Shown one piece after another: positions 17,528-25,887 of a stretch of DNA of 64,000 bases. Source of the DNA: CALKZN01 sp964633815 (lineage in GTDB: Bacteria > Pseudomonadota > Gammaproteobacteria > Arenicellales > Arenicellaceae); contig CAZWHW010000001.1 of the NCBI GenBank assembly GCA_964633815.1, forward strand, positions 124,001 through 188,000, given 5' to 3'. How positions within the stretch are numbered: the stretch's first letter is position 1; every line of letters starts with the position of its first letter. Position numbers and translations under genes: made by a program. Below the pieces are notes generated by a model. That model worked only from the letters and a program-made list of their open reading frames with translations. It was not told the origin of the DNA and made no database searches.

Positions 17528-18325
17528 TTAATGTTCAGGAAGCTCTTTATCAGCTTCTTCAACCTCTTTTTTTGACGTAATACGTCGAGCAAAAAACAAA
17601 CCCAACTCAAATAACAACCATACCGGAATAGCGAGTAACGTTTGAGAAAAAATATCTGGCGGGGTCATTAACATTCCCATCACAAAAGCACCGATGATAA
17701 TATAAGGTCGCTTTTCAGCCATTTTTTCAGGCGTAACAATTCCTACTTTGGCAAAAATAATCGTCGCAATTGGCACTTCAAATGCCACACCAAATGCGAA
17801 AAACAATTTCATCGCAAAGCTCATATAAGAACTGATATCAGTCATCACACTCACACCATCAGGTGCTGAATTTGCAAAGAAACTGAAGATCAATGGGAAG
17901 ACGACATAATAAGCAAAGATGATTCCGCAATAAAACAACACTGTGCTAGATGCAACCAATGGGAAAACGAGTTTTTTCTCCTTCGCATATAAACCGGGCG
18001 CAATGAAAGCCCAAAGCTGATAAAATAAAAAAGGTAAGGTAACAATAATTGCCGCAAAAAAAGCCAACTTGAAAGGAACGAAAAATGGACCATGTGGGTC
18101 AGTTGAAATCATCGTGCTGCCATCAGGCAGAGCTCTTATTAGTGGGTCAGCAAAAAAAGTGTAAATATCGTTCGCAAAAAACGAGAAACAAATAAACACA
18201 ACTAGCAGAACTAGCACCGACTTTAAAATACGATTACGCAGTTCAATTAGATGGGATATCCAACTCTGGTTAGTATCATCTAACACTTTCTCAGCGTCTT
18301 TTACTTTAAGGGGTTGATCAGTCAT
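17528..18325 (-). CDS. tatC: Sec-independent protein translocase subunit TatC
   Basis: Multi-spanning receptor subunit of the twin-arginine translocase that binds the signal peptide of folded substrates. The 265-residue protein has six hydrophobic helices. The conserved SHLIELRNRILKS lies at 19-31, FAFFAAIIVTLPFLFYQLWAFI-type sequence follows near 85-107, and a short lysine- and glutamate-rich tail ends the protein. It is third in tatA-tatB-tatC and precedes tsaD. Its start lies 21 bases from the tatB stop as written left of the sequence gap. Confidence 0.96.
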   Translation of the reverse strand: MTDQPLKVKDAEKVLDDTNQSWISHLIELRNRILKSVLVLLVVFICFSFFANDIYTFFADPLIRALPDGSTMISTDPHGPFFVPFKLAFFAAIIVTLPFLFYQLWAFIAPGLYAKEKKLVFPLVASSTVLFYCGIIFAYYVVFPLIFSFFANSAPDGVSVMTDISSYMSFAMKLFFAFGVAFEVPIATIIFAKVGIVTPEKMAEKRPYIIIGAFVMGMLMTPPDIFSQTLLAIPVWLLFELGLFFARRITSKKEVEEADKELPEH

Positions 18326-18341
18326 AACAAACTATTATTCC

Positions 18342-18396
18342 ACTATTCAGCTGTCTTTCTTTTTAGCGTTAGGCTTGCCCTTCTTAGCAGTCGTAC
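18342..18396. repeat. 55-base contig-end overlap, left copy (assembly artefact)
   Basis: These 55 bases are identical to 18497-18551 on the other side of the 100-N run. They contain the tatB stop codon and the last codons of tatB. An exact 55-base match ending at both contig edges is what a de Bruijn assembly with k of 55 leaves. The tatB end is therefore written twice. Confidence 0.9.
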
Positions 18397-18496
18397 NNNN
18401 NNNNNNNNNNNNNNNNNNNNNNNNNNNNNNNNNNNNNNNNNNNNNNNNNNNNNNNNNNNNNNNNNNNNNNNNNNNNNNNNNNNNNNNNNNNNNNNN
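18397..18496. other. 100-N scaffold gap inside the tatB/tatC junction, probably spurious
   Basis: Exactly 100 Ns, flanked by the same 55 bases on both sides. Joining the flanks by their overlap restores a normal tatB-tatC junction, so little or nothing may be missing. The exact count of 18-base repeats in tatB remains unsure. Confidence 0.9.
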
Positions 18497-18501
18497 ACTA
18501 T

Positions 18502-19131
18502 TCAGCTGTCTTTCTTTTTAGCGTTAGGCTTGCCCTTCTTAGCAGTCGTACCCTTCTTAGCAGTCGTACCCTTCTTAGCAGTCGTACCTTTCTTAGCAGT
18601 CGTACCTTTCTTAGCAGTCGTACTTTTCTTAGCAGTCGTACCTTTCGCTGCTTTAGCTGATGAAGATTTTTTCTTAACTACCTTTGTAGGACTAGATGTT
18701 GTCGATTTCTTTTGTTTAGGCGTCGCCTCAGGTTTGCCAGCCGTCTCATCATCTAACAATTCTGGCTCAGAATCTTCATTAATCAATGCTTCAAAATAAC
18801 TCTGATTATCAAGTGCCAACAATTCCTCATCCATATCTGCAACAGAACTTTGAACATCATCACCAACACTTTCCATTTCTGTCATGACATCATTGCCCAT
18901 TTGCGAAATACTCGCCTTCAGCTCGGCAATTTCTTTTGTAGCTTGCTTTAATGAAGCCATTCCTTCAGGATCTTGGGCATCCATCTCTGACTTCATATTA
19001 TTGATAAATGTTCGCACTTTGCGCAACATGGAAGCCCCTTGGCGAGCAACTTCAGGCAATTTTTCAGGCCCCATAACCACCAATAAGACTAGCCCAATCA
19101 GAGCCAGCTCAAAAAAACCAATATCAAACAT
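18502..19131 (-). CDS. tatB: Sec-independent protein translocase subunit TatB, repetitive lysine-rich tail
   Basis: Partner of TatC in recognising twin-arginine signal peptides. The 209-residue protein starts with the family signature MFDIGFFELALIGLVLLVVM, one transmembrane helix, then GPEKLPEVAR and an amphipathic helix. An acidic middle (110-135) and a basic low-complexity tail follow: six tandem TTAKK(G/S) units encoded by 18-base repeats, ending KPNAKKKDS. The tail is longer and more regular than is usual for TatB. It lies 9 bases after tatA. The 3' end is duplicated across the scaffold gap, so the real repeat number may differ. Confidence 0.93.
   Translation of the reverse strand: MFDIGFFELALIGLVLLVVMGPEKLPEVARQGASMLRKVRTFINNMKSEMDAQDPEGMASLKQATKEIAELKASISQMGNDVMTEMESVGDDVQSSVADMDEELLALDNQSYFEALINEDSEPELLDDETAGKPEATPKQKKSTTSSPTKVVKKKSSSAKAAKGTTAKKSTTAKKGTTAKKGTTAKKGTTAKKGTTAKKGKPNAKKKDS
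18533..18640. repeat. tatB: 18-base tandem repeat in tatB, six copies
   Basis: Six head-to-tail copies of an 18-base unit, on the plus strand CCCTTCTTAGCAGTCGTA. The first three copies (18533-18586) are identical; copies four to six differ at one or two bases of the leading CCC. They encode TTAKKG/S repeats in the TatB tail. Three identical copies span 54 bases, just short enough to break an assembly with k of 55. Confidence 0.92.
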
Positions 19132-19140
19132 AGATAAGGC

Positions 19141-19383
19141 TTATTTGCTATCTGCTGTTTCTTTATCCGCAGCTACTTTCGCATTAACGACTTCTTCGTC
19201 ATCGCCACCATCAGCATTTTCGTCTTTGCTAGCTTTACCATCTTCTTTAATAGCTTTTTTAAAGTCTTTTACTGCGCCGCCTAAATCACCACTCAAACCA
19301 CGTAACTTTTTAGTACCAAAAATAAGCACAACAATTACTAAAATAATCAATAACTGCCATATAGAAATTCCGCCCAACATCAT
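19141..19383 (-). CDS. tatA: Sec-independent protein translocase subunit TatA
   Basis: Pore-forming subunit of the twin-arginine translocase. The 80-residue protein has one N-terminal transmembrane helix (ISIWQLLIILVIVVLIFG), the FGTKKLRGLSGDLGGAVKDFKKA hinge and amphipathic helix (split here by my reading at residue 23), and an acidic tail. Two ATGs are adjacent. AGAGG sits three bases before the first and six before the second, so 19380 may be the true start. It is first gene of tatABC. Confidence 0.94.
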   Translation of the reverse strand: MMLGGISIWQLLIILVIVVLIFGTKKLRGLSGDLGGAVKDFKKAIKEDGKASKDENADGGDDEEVVNAKVAADKETADSK

Positions 19384-19493
19384 TCACCTCTGAAATTATT
19401 TTCAATTGTCATATATATAGTGTTCATTGTCGCCAATTCAATGGACTTGTTCAATGAATAAGAACGACATTCAGCAAAAAAAACATCGATAAA

Positions 19494-19502
19494 TGCTATA
19501 CA
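19494..19502 (+). promoter_or_regulatory. rpsU: Candidate extended -10 promoter of rpsU
   Basis: TGCTATACA fits an extended -10 element (TGn then TATACA), about 120 bases before rpsU. No convincing -35 hexamer is present at the usual distance, as is common with extended -10 promoters. This is a reading by eye. Confidence 0.3.
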
Positions 19503-19623
19503 AATTGCAATCCAAGTTATAAAATCGCGCACCCGAACGAAGATATCAGACCATTTCAAGATTTGTTCAGGGAAAAATTTTACAAGTTAATTACTATATT
19601 CAACCACTTAAAAAGGTTTAAAT

Positions 19624-19839
19624 ATGCCACAAGTTAAAGTCCGTCAAGACGAGCCATTTGAAGTTGTTCTTCGTCGTTTCCGTCGTTCGTGTGAAAAAGC
19701 AGGTCTTTTCACTGAAATGCGTCGTCGTGAGCACTACGAAAAGCCAACGGCTGCACGCAAGCGTAAAGCGGCTTCTGCTGAAAAACGTGAAGCAAAAAGA
19801 GCATCACGTCAACGTGTCCAAACACGTCGCATGTATTAA
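19624..19839 (+). CDS. rpsU: 30S ribosomal protein S21
   Basis: Small basic protein of the 30S subunit, needed for initiation on many messages. The 71-residue protein starts MPQVKVRQDEPFEVVLRRF and ends in the basic QRVQTRRMY, both typical of gammaproteobacterial S21. It is first gene of the macromolecular-synthesis cluster rpsU-yqeY-dnaG-rpoD. Confidence 0.97.
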   Translation: MPQVKVRQDEPFEVVLRRFRRSCEKAGLFTEMRRREHYEKPTAARKRKAASAEKREAKRASRQRVQTRRMY

Positions 19840-19880
19840 TTTTTGCTCCGAACTGCAAAAAAACACAAAACAACTAAAGC

Positions 19881-20324
19881 ATGTCATTGAAAGAGCAAAT
19901 TCTTGCTGATATGAAGACTTGCATGCGTGAGAAAAACGCTGCACGTTTGGAGTCAGTGCGCATGCTTCGAGCTGCAATTCAGCGCCAAGAAGTTGATAGT
20001 CAGTCAGAACTTAATGAAGAACAAGTATTGGCTGTTATCCAAAAAATGCTCAAACAATCGCAAGATGCGGTCAAGCAATTCAATGATGGTGACCGTCCTG
20101 ACCTCGCTGAAAAAGAACAGGTGCTGATTGAACATCTTTCTGTTTACATGCCTGAACAAATGGATGAATCAGAACTAGATGACCTTATTGCTGATTGCAT
20201 TAAAGCAACTGGTGCTAACAGCATGAAAGACATGGGAAAAGTCATGGGTATGGTCAAAGGAAAAGTTGCTGGACGAGCCGACATGGGTGCAGTCAGCGGC
20301 AAAATTAAAACCTTATTAACTTAA
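19881..20324 (+). CDS. yqeY: GatB/YqeY domain-containing protein
   Basis: A 147-residue helical protein of the YqeY family, which resembles the tRNA-binding tail of the GatB amidotransferase subunit. Visible blocks are SLKEQILADMKTCMREKNA at the N-terminus, RLESVRMLRAAIQ near 22-34 and MKDMGKVMGMVKGKVAGRAD near 116-135. The molecular role is unknown; a tRNA-linked function is assumed. The place between rpsU and dnaG is conserved in many gammaproteobacteria. Confidence 0.93.
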   Translation: MSLKEQILADMKTCMREKNAARLESVRMLRAAIQRQEVDSQSELNEEQVLAVIQKMLKQSQDAVKQFNDGDRPDLAEKEQVLIEHLSVYMPEQMDESELDDLIADCIKATGANSMKDMGKVMGMVKGKVAGRADMGAVSGKIKTLLT

Positions 20325-20464
20325 GCACCTAAATTAAATAGCACGTTAATTAACACTGCATTTGATTGTTAACACTCAACTAGAGTGTTACACCTATTCA
20401 TTATCAATCTAACAAGGAATATTTTCAGCTTACGCTCAATGCCTAGATCGGCTAAACTTCGCTG

Positions 20465-22240
20465 ATGGCTGGCAGAATCCCTCAATATTTTATTGATCAA
20501 CTCTTGGAAAGAATCGACATTGTTGATTTGATCGATGGCTTTGTACCGCTTAAAAAAGCCGGAACAAATTACAAAGCTTGCTGCCCGTTTCATAATGAAA
20601 AAACTCCGTCATTCACCGTCAGTCCTGACAAACAGTTTTACCACTGTTTTGGTTGTGGCGCGAATGGCACTGCCATAACTTTTCTAATGGAACACAACCA
20701 TCTAGAGTTCAGGGATGCAATTGATACACTGGCACATCAAGCAGGCATGCAAATTCCTGAAGAGGCTCAAACAACAAGTCACAACAACAACAGTAAAACT
20801 GAAAGCGGCATTGACCTCTATCAATTAACCAAAACCGTCAGTAATTTCTATGAGCTGCAATTAAAGCAGCATCCACAAGCTGAAAGTGCAAAAATCTATT
20901 TAAAAAATCGTGGACTCACTGGAGAGATCGCCAAGCGTTTTCGAATTGGTTTCACACCTGATGCATGGGACACAGTATTAAAACAGTTTGGTTCCGGTGA
21001 AAAACAGCAAGCCGCACTATTACAAGCAGGCTTACTAACTAAAAATGAAGAAAAAAATCGCATTTATGACAAGTTCCGCAATCGGATCATGTTCCCCATC
21101 GAAGATTATCGTGGTCGTTTAGTTGGCTTTGGTGGCAGAGTGATGGACTCTGGAGAACCAAAATATCTCAACTCTCCCGAAACACCTATTTTTCACAAAG
21201 GTTCTGAACTATATGGATTTTATGCAGCTCGCGGTGAAATCAGAAACGATAATCTAGCCATTGCCGTTGAAGGATATATGGATGTCATCGCATTAGCTCA
21301 ATTTAACATCAACACAGCAGTTGCCGCACTTGGTACCGCGTTGACAAACACCCATTTACAGCGCTTGTTTCGAATTACCTCAAATATCGCCATTTGTTTT
21401 GATGGCGATCGCGCTGGTAGGCAAGCCGCTTGGCGAGCAATGGAAAATGCCCTCCCCCTCATGCAGGATGGTCGCAGTGTGAAATTTCTCTTTCTTCCGC
21501 AAGGAGAAGATCCTGACTCCATGGTCAGGCAACATGGCAAAGCTGAATTTATGCGCTTAATTGAGAATGCCACGCCATTAACGGATTTCCTGATCGACTC
21601 TTTAAAAGCTGATTGTGCGCTTGAAACCCTTGAAGGGCGTGCCAAACTCGCCAATGAATGCAAACCTTATCTCAGCAAACTCCCGAATGGTGTTTTAAAA
21701 ACATTGATTATGGAACGTTTGAGTAAAATCACTGAAATTCAAACCGAAACATTAAATCAAAAAATTGCCAACAGCCAGACTGAGCCATCAAGAGCGCAAC
21801 GACAAACAATTCAACGCGGCAGTAATGCACAACAATTAACTCTCATTAGTCGCGCAATTTCACTAGTCCTACAAAACCCAAAAATTGCTCGCACCTCAGG
21901 CGATATTCAGCCCTTCCTTACATCCGGATTGCCAGGCTACGATTTATTTGCAGAAATAGTGCATCTAATCACTCATAATTCTGGCTTGAACACTGCCAGC
22001 TTAGTTGAGCGTTTTCGAGAAAATAAACACATCAATACTATTGAAAAACTAGCAATTCATCCGCATAAATTAGATGAACAACAACAGAACAATGAGTTTA
22101 AAGCGACAGTTGAAAAACTGCGTAATAACTTGAATGAAAACGCAATTACCCAGCTTGAAAATAAAGCAAACACCTCTGGATTAAACGAGGATGAGAAAGA
22201 AGCACTAAAAAAGCTGCTTGAAACCACAAAAAAGCGCTAA
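20465..22240 (+). CDS. dnaG: DNA primase
   Basis: Synthesises RNA primers at the replication fork. The 591-residue protein has a CHC2 zinc ribbon near residues 38-64 (CCPFHNEKTPSF, then FYHCFGCG), the RNA polymerase domain with FRNRIMFPIEDYRGRLVGFG near 200-219, and a TOPRIM fold with AVEGYMDVIAL near 265 and CFDGDRAG near 307. A C-terminal helicase-interaction domain closes the protein. Length is normal. It is followed by rpoD after 107 bases. Confidence 0.97.
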   Translation: MAGRIPQYFIDQLLERIDIVDLIDGFVPLKKAGTNYKACCPFHNEKTPSFTVSPDKQFYHCFGCGANGTAITFLMEHNHLEFRDAIDTLAHQAGMQIPEEAQTTSHNNNSKTESGIDLYQLTKTVSNFYELQLKQHPQAESAKIYLKNRGLTGEIAKRFRIGFTPDAWDTVLKQFGSGEKQQAALLQAGLLTKNEEKNRIYDKFRNRIMFPIEDYRGRLVGFGGRVMDSGEPKYLNSPETPIFHKGSELYGFYAARGEIRNDNLAIAVEGYMDVIALAQFNINTAVAALGTALTNTHLQRLFRITSNIAICFDGDRAGRQAAWRAMENALPLMQDGRSVKFLFLPQGEDPDSMVRQHGKAEFMRLIENATPLTDFLIDSLKADCALETLEGRAKLANECKPYLSKLPNGVLKTLIMERLSKITEIQTETLNQKIANSQTEPSRAQRQTIQRGSNAQQLTLISRAISLVLQNPKIARTSGDIQPFLTSGLPGYDLFAEIVHLITHNSGLNTASLVERFRENKHINTIEKLAIHPHKLDEQQQNNEFKATVEKLRNNLNENAITQLENKANTSGLNEDEKEALKKLLETTKKR

Positions 22241-22347
22241 AAACCCGAGTTTTATTGCTCTTTTAGTAGGTTTTCAATTACAATTCGCCGTTAGCTTTTC
22301 ATAACCTTAATTAGCATTTAGCCATTTCTTTTTTGAGCAAACTCACG

Positions 22348-24174
22348 ATGGATTCAAACACTAAACAATCTGAATTAAAACGTCTGATTATCAAAGGCCG
22401 CGAACAAGGCTTTTTGACCTACCGTGAAATCAACGATCATCTGCCTGATGACATGAATGATACCGATCAAATTGAAGCGGTGGTCAACATGATCAATGAA
22501 ATGGGCATCGAAGTATATGATGCAGTGCCTGATGCAGATTCGTTATTATTAAAAACAGCTGATAACGCTCCAGCTGATGAGGTTGATGAAGAGACTGATG
22601 CTGCACTGAAAACAGCGGTAGAAAATGAATTTGGCCGAACGACTGACCCTGTACGCATGTATATGCGCGAAATGGGCACTGTCGATCTTTTGACTCGCCA
22701 AGATGAAATTCGTCTCGCGCAACGCATTGAAGATGGCATCAAACAAACCACTGAAGCGGTTGCAACCTGCCCTGCAGCGATTGACATCATCCTTGATCAT
22801 GCTGACATGGTGAAAGATGAAGAAATGCGTCTAACCGACTTGCTTGCTGCATTCATTGATCCAAATGAAGAAATCAATGAAAACCCACCACAAGCTGGCA
22901 ACGCCAAAGAAGAAGGCGATGAAGATGAAGATGAAGATGAAACACCTGTAGACACTGGGCCTGATTTTGATGAAGCCATGGAACGCCTTGATGCAATCCG
23001 TAATATTCATGAAAAATATCTCAAAACTGTTGATAGTTTTTCATATAGCGACCCTAAAGCTCGTGCTTTACAAGAAGAGATGATCCCACAAATTATGGAG
23101 ATTAAATTCACTCCAAAAATTGTTGAAAAACTTTGGGACTCTATTCGCACCCGTGTTGAAACGATTCGTATGTATGAAAAGCAAATCATGGATTTCTCCA
23201 TTAAAGAAGCAGGTATTGCGCGCAAAGATTTTATTGGCATTTTCTTAAACAAAGAAACTGATTCAAACTTATATGACTGTTTGGTTGAAACTGCCAACGA
23301 CAAAGGCAAGGCGCTTTTTGAAGAAAACAAAAAAGCGATTATTTCCACACAGCGTAAGCTACAAATGATTGAAACGTTGTTAGGCGTTCCCATTGAAGAA
23401 ATTAAAGATATCAATCGCCGCATGTCGATCGGAGAAGCTAAAGCACGCCGCGCTAAAAAAGAAATGGTCGAAGCTAACCTACGTTTAGTTATCTCAATTG
23501 CAAAAAAATATACCAATCGTGGTTTACAATTCTTAGACTTGATTCAAGAAGGCAACATCGGCTTAATGAAAGCAGTCGACAAGTTTGAATATCGCCGTGG
23601 TTATAAGTTTTCCACTTATGCTACCTGGTGGATCCGTCAGGCTATCACTCGTTCAATTGCAGACCAAGCAAGAACAATCCGTATTCCTGTGCATATGATT
23701 GAAACGATTAACAAGCTAAATCGAATCTCTCGTCAAATTCTTCAAGAAAAAGGCCGTGATGCTCTGCCTGAAGAACTAGCTGAAAAAATGGAAATGCCAG
23801 AAGATAAAATTCGTAAGGTACTCAAAATTGCCAAAGAACCTATCTCAATGGAAACTCCAATCGGCGATGACGAAGATTCAAACTTGGGGGATTTCATTGA
23901 AGACAAAAATATGGAAGCACCGCTAGATGCTGCAACAACAGCAGATCTAACATATGCAACTCAAGACATTCTTGACAGCCTAACACCGCGCGAAGCAAAA
24001 GTGCTACGCATGCGTTTTGGCATTGGCATGAACACTGATCACACCTTGGAAGAAGTGGGCAAACAATTTGACGTCACGCGTGAACGAATTCGTCAGATTG
24101 AAGCGAAAGCATTAAGAAAATTACGTCATCCATCGCGATCAGATCACTTAAAAAGCTTCCTAGAACAAAACTAA
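22348..24174 (+). CDS. rpoD: RNA polymerase housekeeping sigma factor RpoD (sigma-70)
   Basis: Principal sigma factor for promoter recognition. I use the ATG at 22348 (MDSNTKQSELKRL), which aligns with the E. coli start; a TTG at 22333 would add five residues. The 608-residue protein has region 1.1, GRTTDPVRMYMREMG near 90-104, a large non-conserved domain with an acidic run (GDEDEDEDE near 193), region 2 with NIGLMKAVDKFEYRRGYKFS near 405, and region 4 with VTRERIRQIEAKALRKL near 575. A strong hairpin follows the stop codon. Confidence 0.97.
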   Translation: MDSNTKQSELKRLIIKGREQGFLTYREINDHLPDDMNDTDQIEAVVNMINEMGIEVYDAVPDADSLLLKTADNAPADEVDEETDAALKTAVENEFGRTTDPVRMYMREMGTVDLLTRQDEIRLAQRIEDGIKQTTEAVATCPAAIDIILDHADMVKDEEMRLTDLLAAFIDPNEEINENPPQAGNAKEEGDEDEDEDETPVDTGPDFDEAMERLDAIRNIHEKYLKTVDSFSYSDPKARALQEEMIPQIMEIKFTPKIVEKLWDSIRTRVETIRMYEKQIMDFSIKEAGIARKDFIGIFLNKETDSNLYDCLVETANDKGKALFEENKKAIISTQRKLQMIETLLGVPIEEIKDINRRMSIGEAKARRAKKEMVEANLRLVISIAKKYTNRGLQFLDLIQEGNIGLMKAVDKFEYRRGYKFSTYATWWIRQAITRSIADQARTIRIPVHMIETINKLNRISRQILQEKGRDALPEELAEKMEMPEDKIRKVLKIAKEPISMETPIGDDEDSNLGDFIEDKNMEAPLDAATTADLTYATQDILDSLTPREAKVLRMRFGIGMNTDHTLEEVGKQFDVTRERIRQIEAKALRKLRHPSRSDHLKSFLEQN

Positions 24175-24190
24175 TTCGGTATCATCTGTC

Positions 24191-24217
24191 TCGCGCTAAA
24201 GAGGATCTTTAGCGCGA
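24191..24217 (+). terminator. Stem-loop after rpoD
   Basis: A perfect 11-base stem (TCGCGCTAAAG with CTTTAGCGCGA) around a five-base loop, 17 bases after the rpoD stop. The position suits a terminator or 3' stabiliser. No T-run follows, so it is not a classical intrinsic terminator. Confidence 0.6.
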
Positions 24218-24274
24218 CTATCCGTCAAAAACTTAATTAAAAGTTCAGTTATCGTAAAGATAATTAAACATTAG

Positions 24275-24294
24275 TTTAAAGTCGGGCCTATAGC
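24275..24294 (+). repeat. Partial copy of the 5' end of the downstream tRNA
   Basis: This 20-mer matches 24374-24393, the nine bases before the tRNA plus its first eleven, at 19 of 20 positions. The copies are 99 bases apart. After GGGCCTATAGC the upstream copy diverges into a short hairpin (GTCGC/GCGAC) and GGTTCGAGC, which recalls a T-loop. It could be a decayed tRNA gene. Confidence 0.6.
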
Positions 24295-24325
24295 GGGGTC
24301 GCATCAGCGACAAGGTTCGAGCAAA

Positions 24326-24342
24326 GTAACGCTAAGCGTTAC
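24326..24342. repeat. 8-base inverted repeat between tRNA relic and tRNA
   Basis: GTAACGCT and AGCGTTAC flank a single A, a nearly perfect 17-base palindrome. It lies about 40 bases before the tRNA. Its role is unknown: an operator, a hairpin, or a remnant of rearrangement. Confidence 0.5.
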
Positions 24343-24382
24343 AATTATCCGCAGCGACAATTTGGTTAAAGTTTTTAAAGTT

Positions 24383-24459
24383 GGGCCTATAGCTCAGTTG
24401 GTTAGAGCAGTGGACTCATAATCCATTGGTCCTTGGTTCAAGTCCAAGTAGGCCCACCA
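24383..24459 (+). tRNA. tRNA with CAU anticodon, most likely tRNA-Ile2 (lysidine-modified)
   Basis: A 77-base tRNA including an encoded CCA. The acceptor stem GGGCCTA/TAGGCCC pairs fully. The D stem is GCTC/GAGC, the anticodon stem GTGGA/TCCAT has one G-T closing pair, the loop is CTCATAA with anticodon CAT, and the T stem is CTTGG/CCAAG around TTCAAGT. The variable-loop and T-arm context (TTGGTC, GGTTCAAGTCC) resembles E. coli tRNA-Ile2, whose C34 is changed to lysidine by TilS to read AUA. An elongator tRNA-Met is the alternative. It lies downstream of rpoD. Confidence 0.93.
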
Positions 24460-24678
24460 CTTTAAAATAATAGATATCAAGAAATTGGATTTCACAACAA
24501 TCTCTAGACTTGCAAAAAAGTACATTATTCGTGCGCAGAAGTACAAATATGCAACAAGAAATTGATGCAGTTCAACGTTGATGACATATTCCTAAATTTA
24601 GAAAATGCCTTAGTATTTCAGTTACTAGTTTAAAATTGTCTCTCTGATGGGAAGCCTGGCAGATTAGGCATAATGAAG

Positions 24679-24711
24679 CTAGCATTGATTGTGAAATACA
24701 ATCAATGCTAG
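24679..24711 (-). terminator. Stem-loop after the pstS-like operon
   Basis: A perfect 13-base stem (CTAGCATTGATTG with CAATCAATGCTAG) around a seven-base loop, 16 bases past the pstS-like stop codon. It is a likely 3' end for the four-gene operon. As after rpoD, no U-tract follows. Confidence 0.6.
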
Positions 24712-24726
24712 TCTAGTTACTACTTA

Positions 24727-25875
24727 CTAGAGTTTTAAGTTCTCTAAAGCGTTAGTTCTGGCTTTAACTTCTGTATAAGTGGCTGCATCCATTGTAATTA
24801 AGCCATTTTTCTCTAAATATCCTCCTTTACCCACTTCAATCCTTGATAAAAACCCCTTAGCAAATTCTTTAATTCCAGGCACTATGGATATATGTGCTTT
24901 TTTAATATAAAAATACAAACCCCTCGACAATGGATAATTACCTTCAGAAATATTTTTTGATGTAGGTTCAAATTCATTTACAAATGAGCCGTGAATTTTT
25001 CTTGAATTTTCTAGAAGAAAACCATAACCAATGATGCCTATTGCATTTGGATTAGTCACTAACTCTCGAACAATAAGATCATCATTTTCGCCCGTTTCAA
25101 CAAAAACACCATCATCACGCAAATCATAAACTAATGCTTTAAAAAGATCACCGCCTTTGGCTTTTTCCGCCTTCTTTTGTTTAACACCATTCCAATACTC
25201 ATCTGGAATACCTTGTCTATTTACTATAGCATTAATTTTCGCCTCTTCATTTGCTGCAATTTTATTCAAAGTATTCAAAAAATCATAGCGTTTTGCTCCC
25301 TTACCAAGAGCAAGTTCTGAAAACGCATCTCGAGTACCTGAACTTGGAGGTGGACCAAAAACCTTGATTTGCACATCAGGGAAGGTTGGATTTATTTGCT
25401 TCCACGATGTATAAGGATTTTTTTCAAATTTACCCTCCGAGTTTGGCACATATTTAGCTAATGCCAAATATAAATCTTTATCAGTGAATTTGAATTTTTC
25501 AACCAAAGCTGACGTCGCAACACTCACACCATCATAGCCAATGAGCACTTCTGTTATTTCGCCTGCTCCATTGCTAGCACACGTTTTCAGTTCTTCAGCT
25601 TTCATTCGTCGTGAAGCATTTGTAATATCAGGAAAAGACGTTCCTACCCCTTCACAAAACAACCTAAATCCACCACCAGATCCTGTGGACTCAAGTTTAG
25701 GTTTATTAAAACCGGTGATTTGGCTAAACCTTTTGCCAAAAGATTTGGAAAATGGGTATACCGTTGACGAACCCACTATATTAATAGTATCCCGTGCGAA
25801 AACTGGACCTTGAATTACAGTGAACGACAGCAATATCGCCACCATACTTGTTATTTTCATCTTATCTAGCTTCAT
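24727..25875 (-). CDS. PstS-type phosphate-binding-like periplasmic protein, no transporter genes nearby
   Basis: A 382-residue exported solute-binding protein; the signal peptide ends near residue 28 (GPVFA). Anion-binding-type loops of the PstS family are visible: VGSSTVYPF at 34-42, STGSGGGFR at 63-71 and PSSGTRDAF at 177-185. No pstC, pstA, pstB or phoU is present in the window. Instead it is the last gene of an operon with a CheX-like gene (12 bases upstream), a CheY-like receiver and a membrane HPt kinase. This suggests it serves the sensory system, perhaps as a ligand-presenting protein, or is its output. Whether the ligand is phosphate is not shown. A purine-rich AGAGAGAG precedes the start. 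Confidence 0.85.
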   Translation of the reverse strand: MKLDKMKITSMVAILLSFTVIQGPVFARDTINIVGSSTVYPFSKSFGKRFSQITGFNKPKLESTGSGGGFRLFCEGVGTSFPDITNASRRMKAEELKTCASNGAGEITEVLIGYDGVSVATSALVEKFKFTDKDLYLALAKYVPNSEGKFEKNPYTSWKQINPTFPDVQIKVFGPPPSSGTRDAFSELALGKGAKRYDFLNTLNKIAANEEAKINAIVNRQGIPDEYWNGVKQKKAEKAKGGDLFKALVYDLRDDGVFVETGENDDLIVRELVTNPNAIGIIGYGFLLENSRKIHGSFVNEFEPTSKNISEGNYPLSRGLYFYIKKAHISIVPGIKEFAKGFLSRIEVGKGGYLEKNGLITMDAATYTEVKARTNALENLKL

Positions 25876-25887
25876 TTTTCTCTCTCT

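Noticed and set aside
18314..18799. Plus-strand frame across the tatB repeat
   Set aside because: It is the antisense of tatB's repeats and spans the false gap; the minus-strand tatB reading is clearly the gene.
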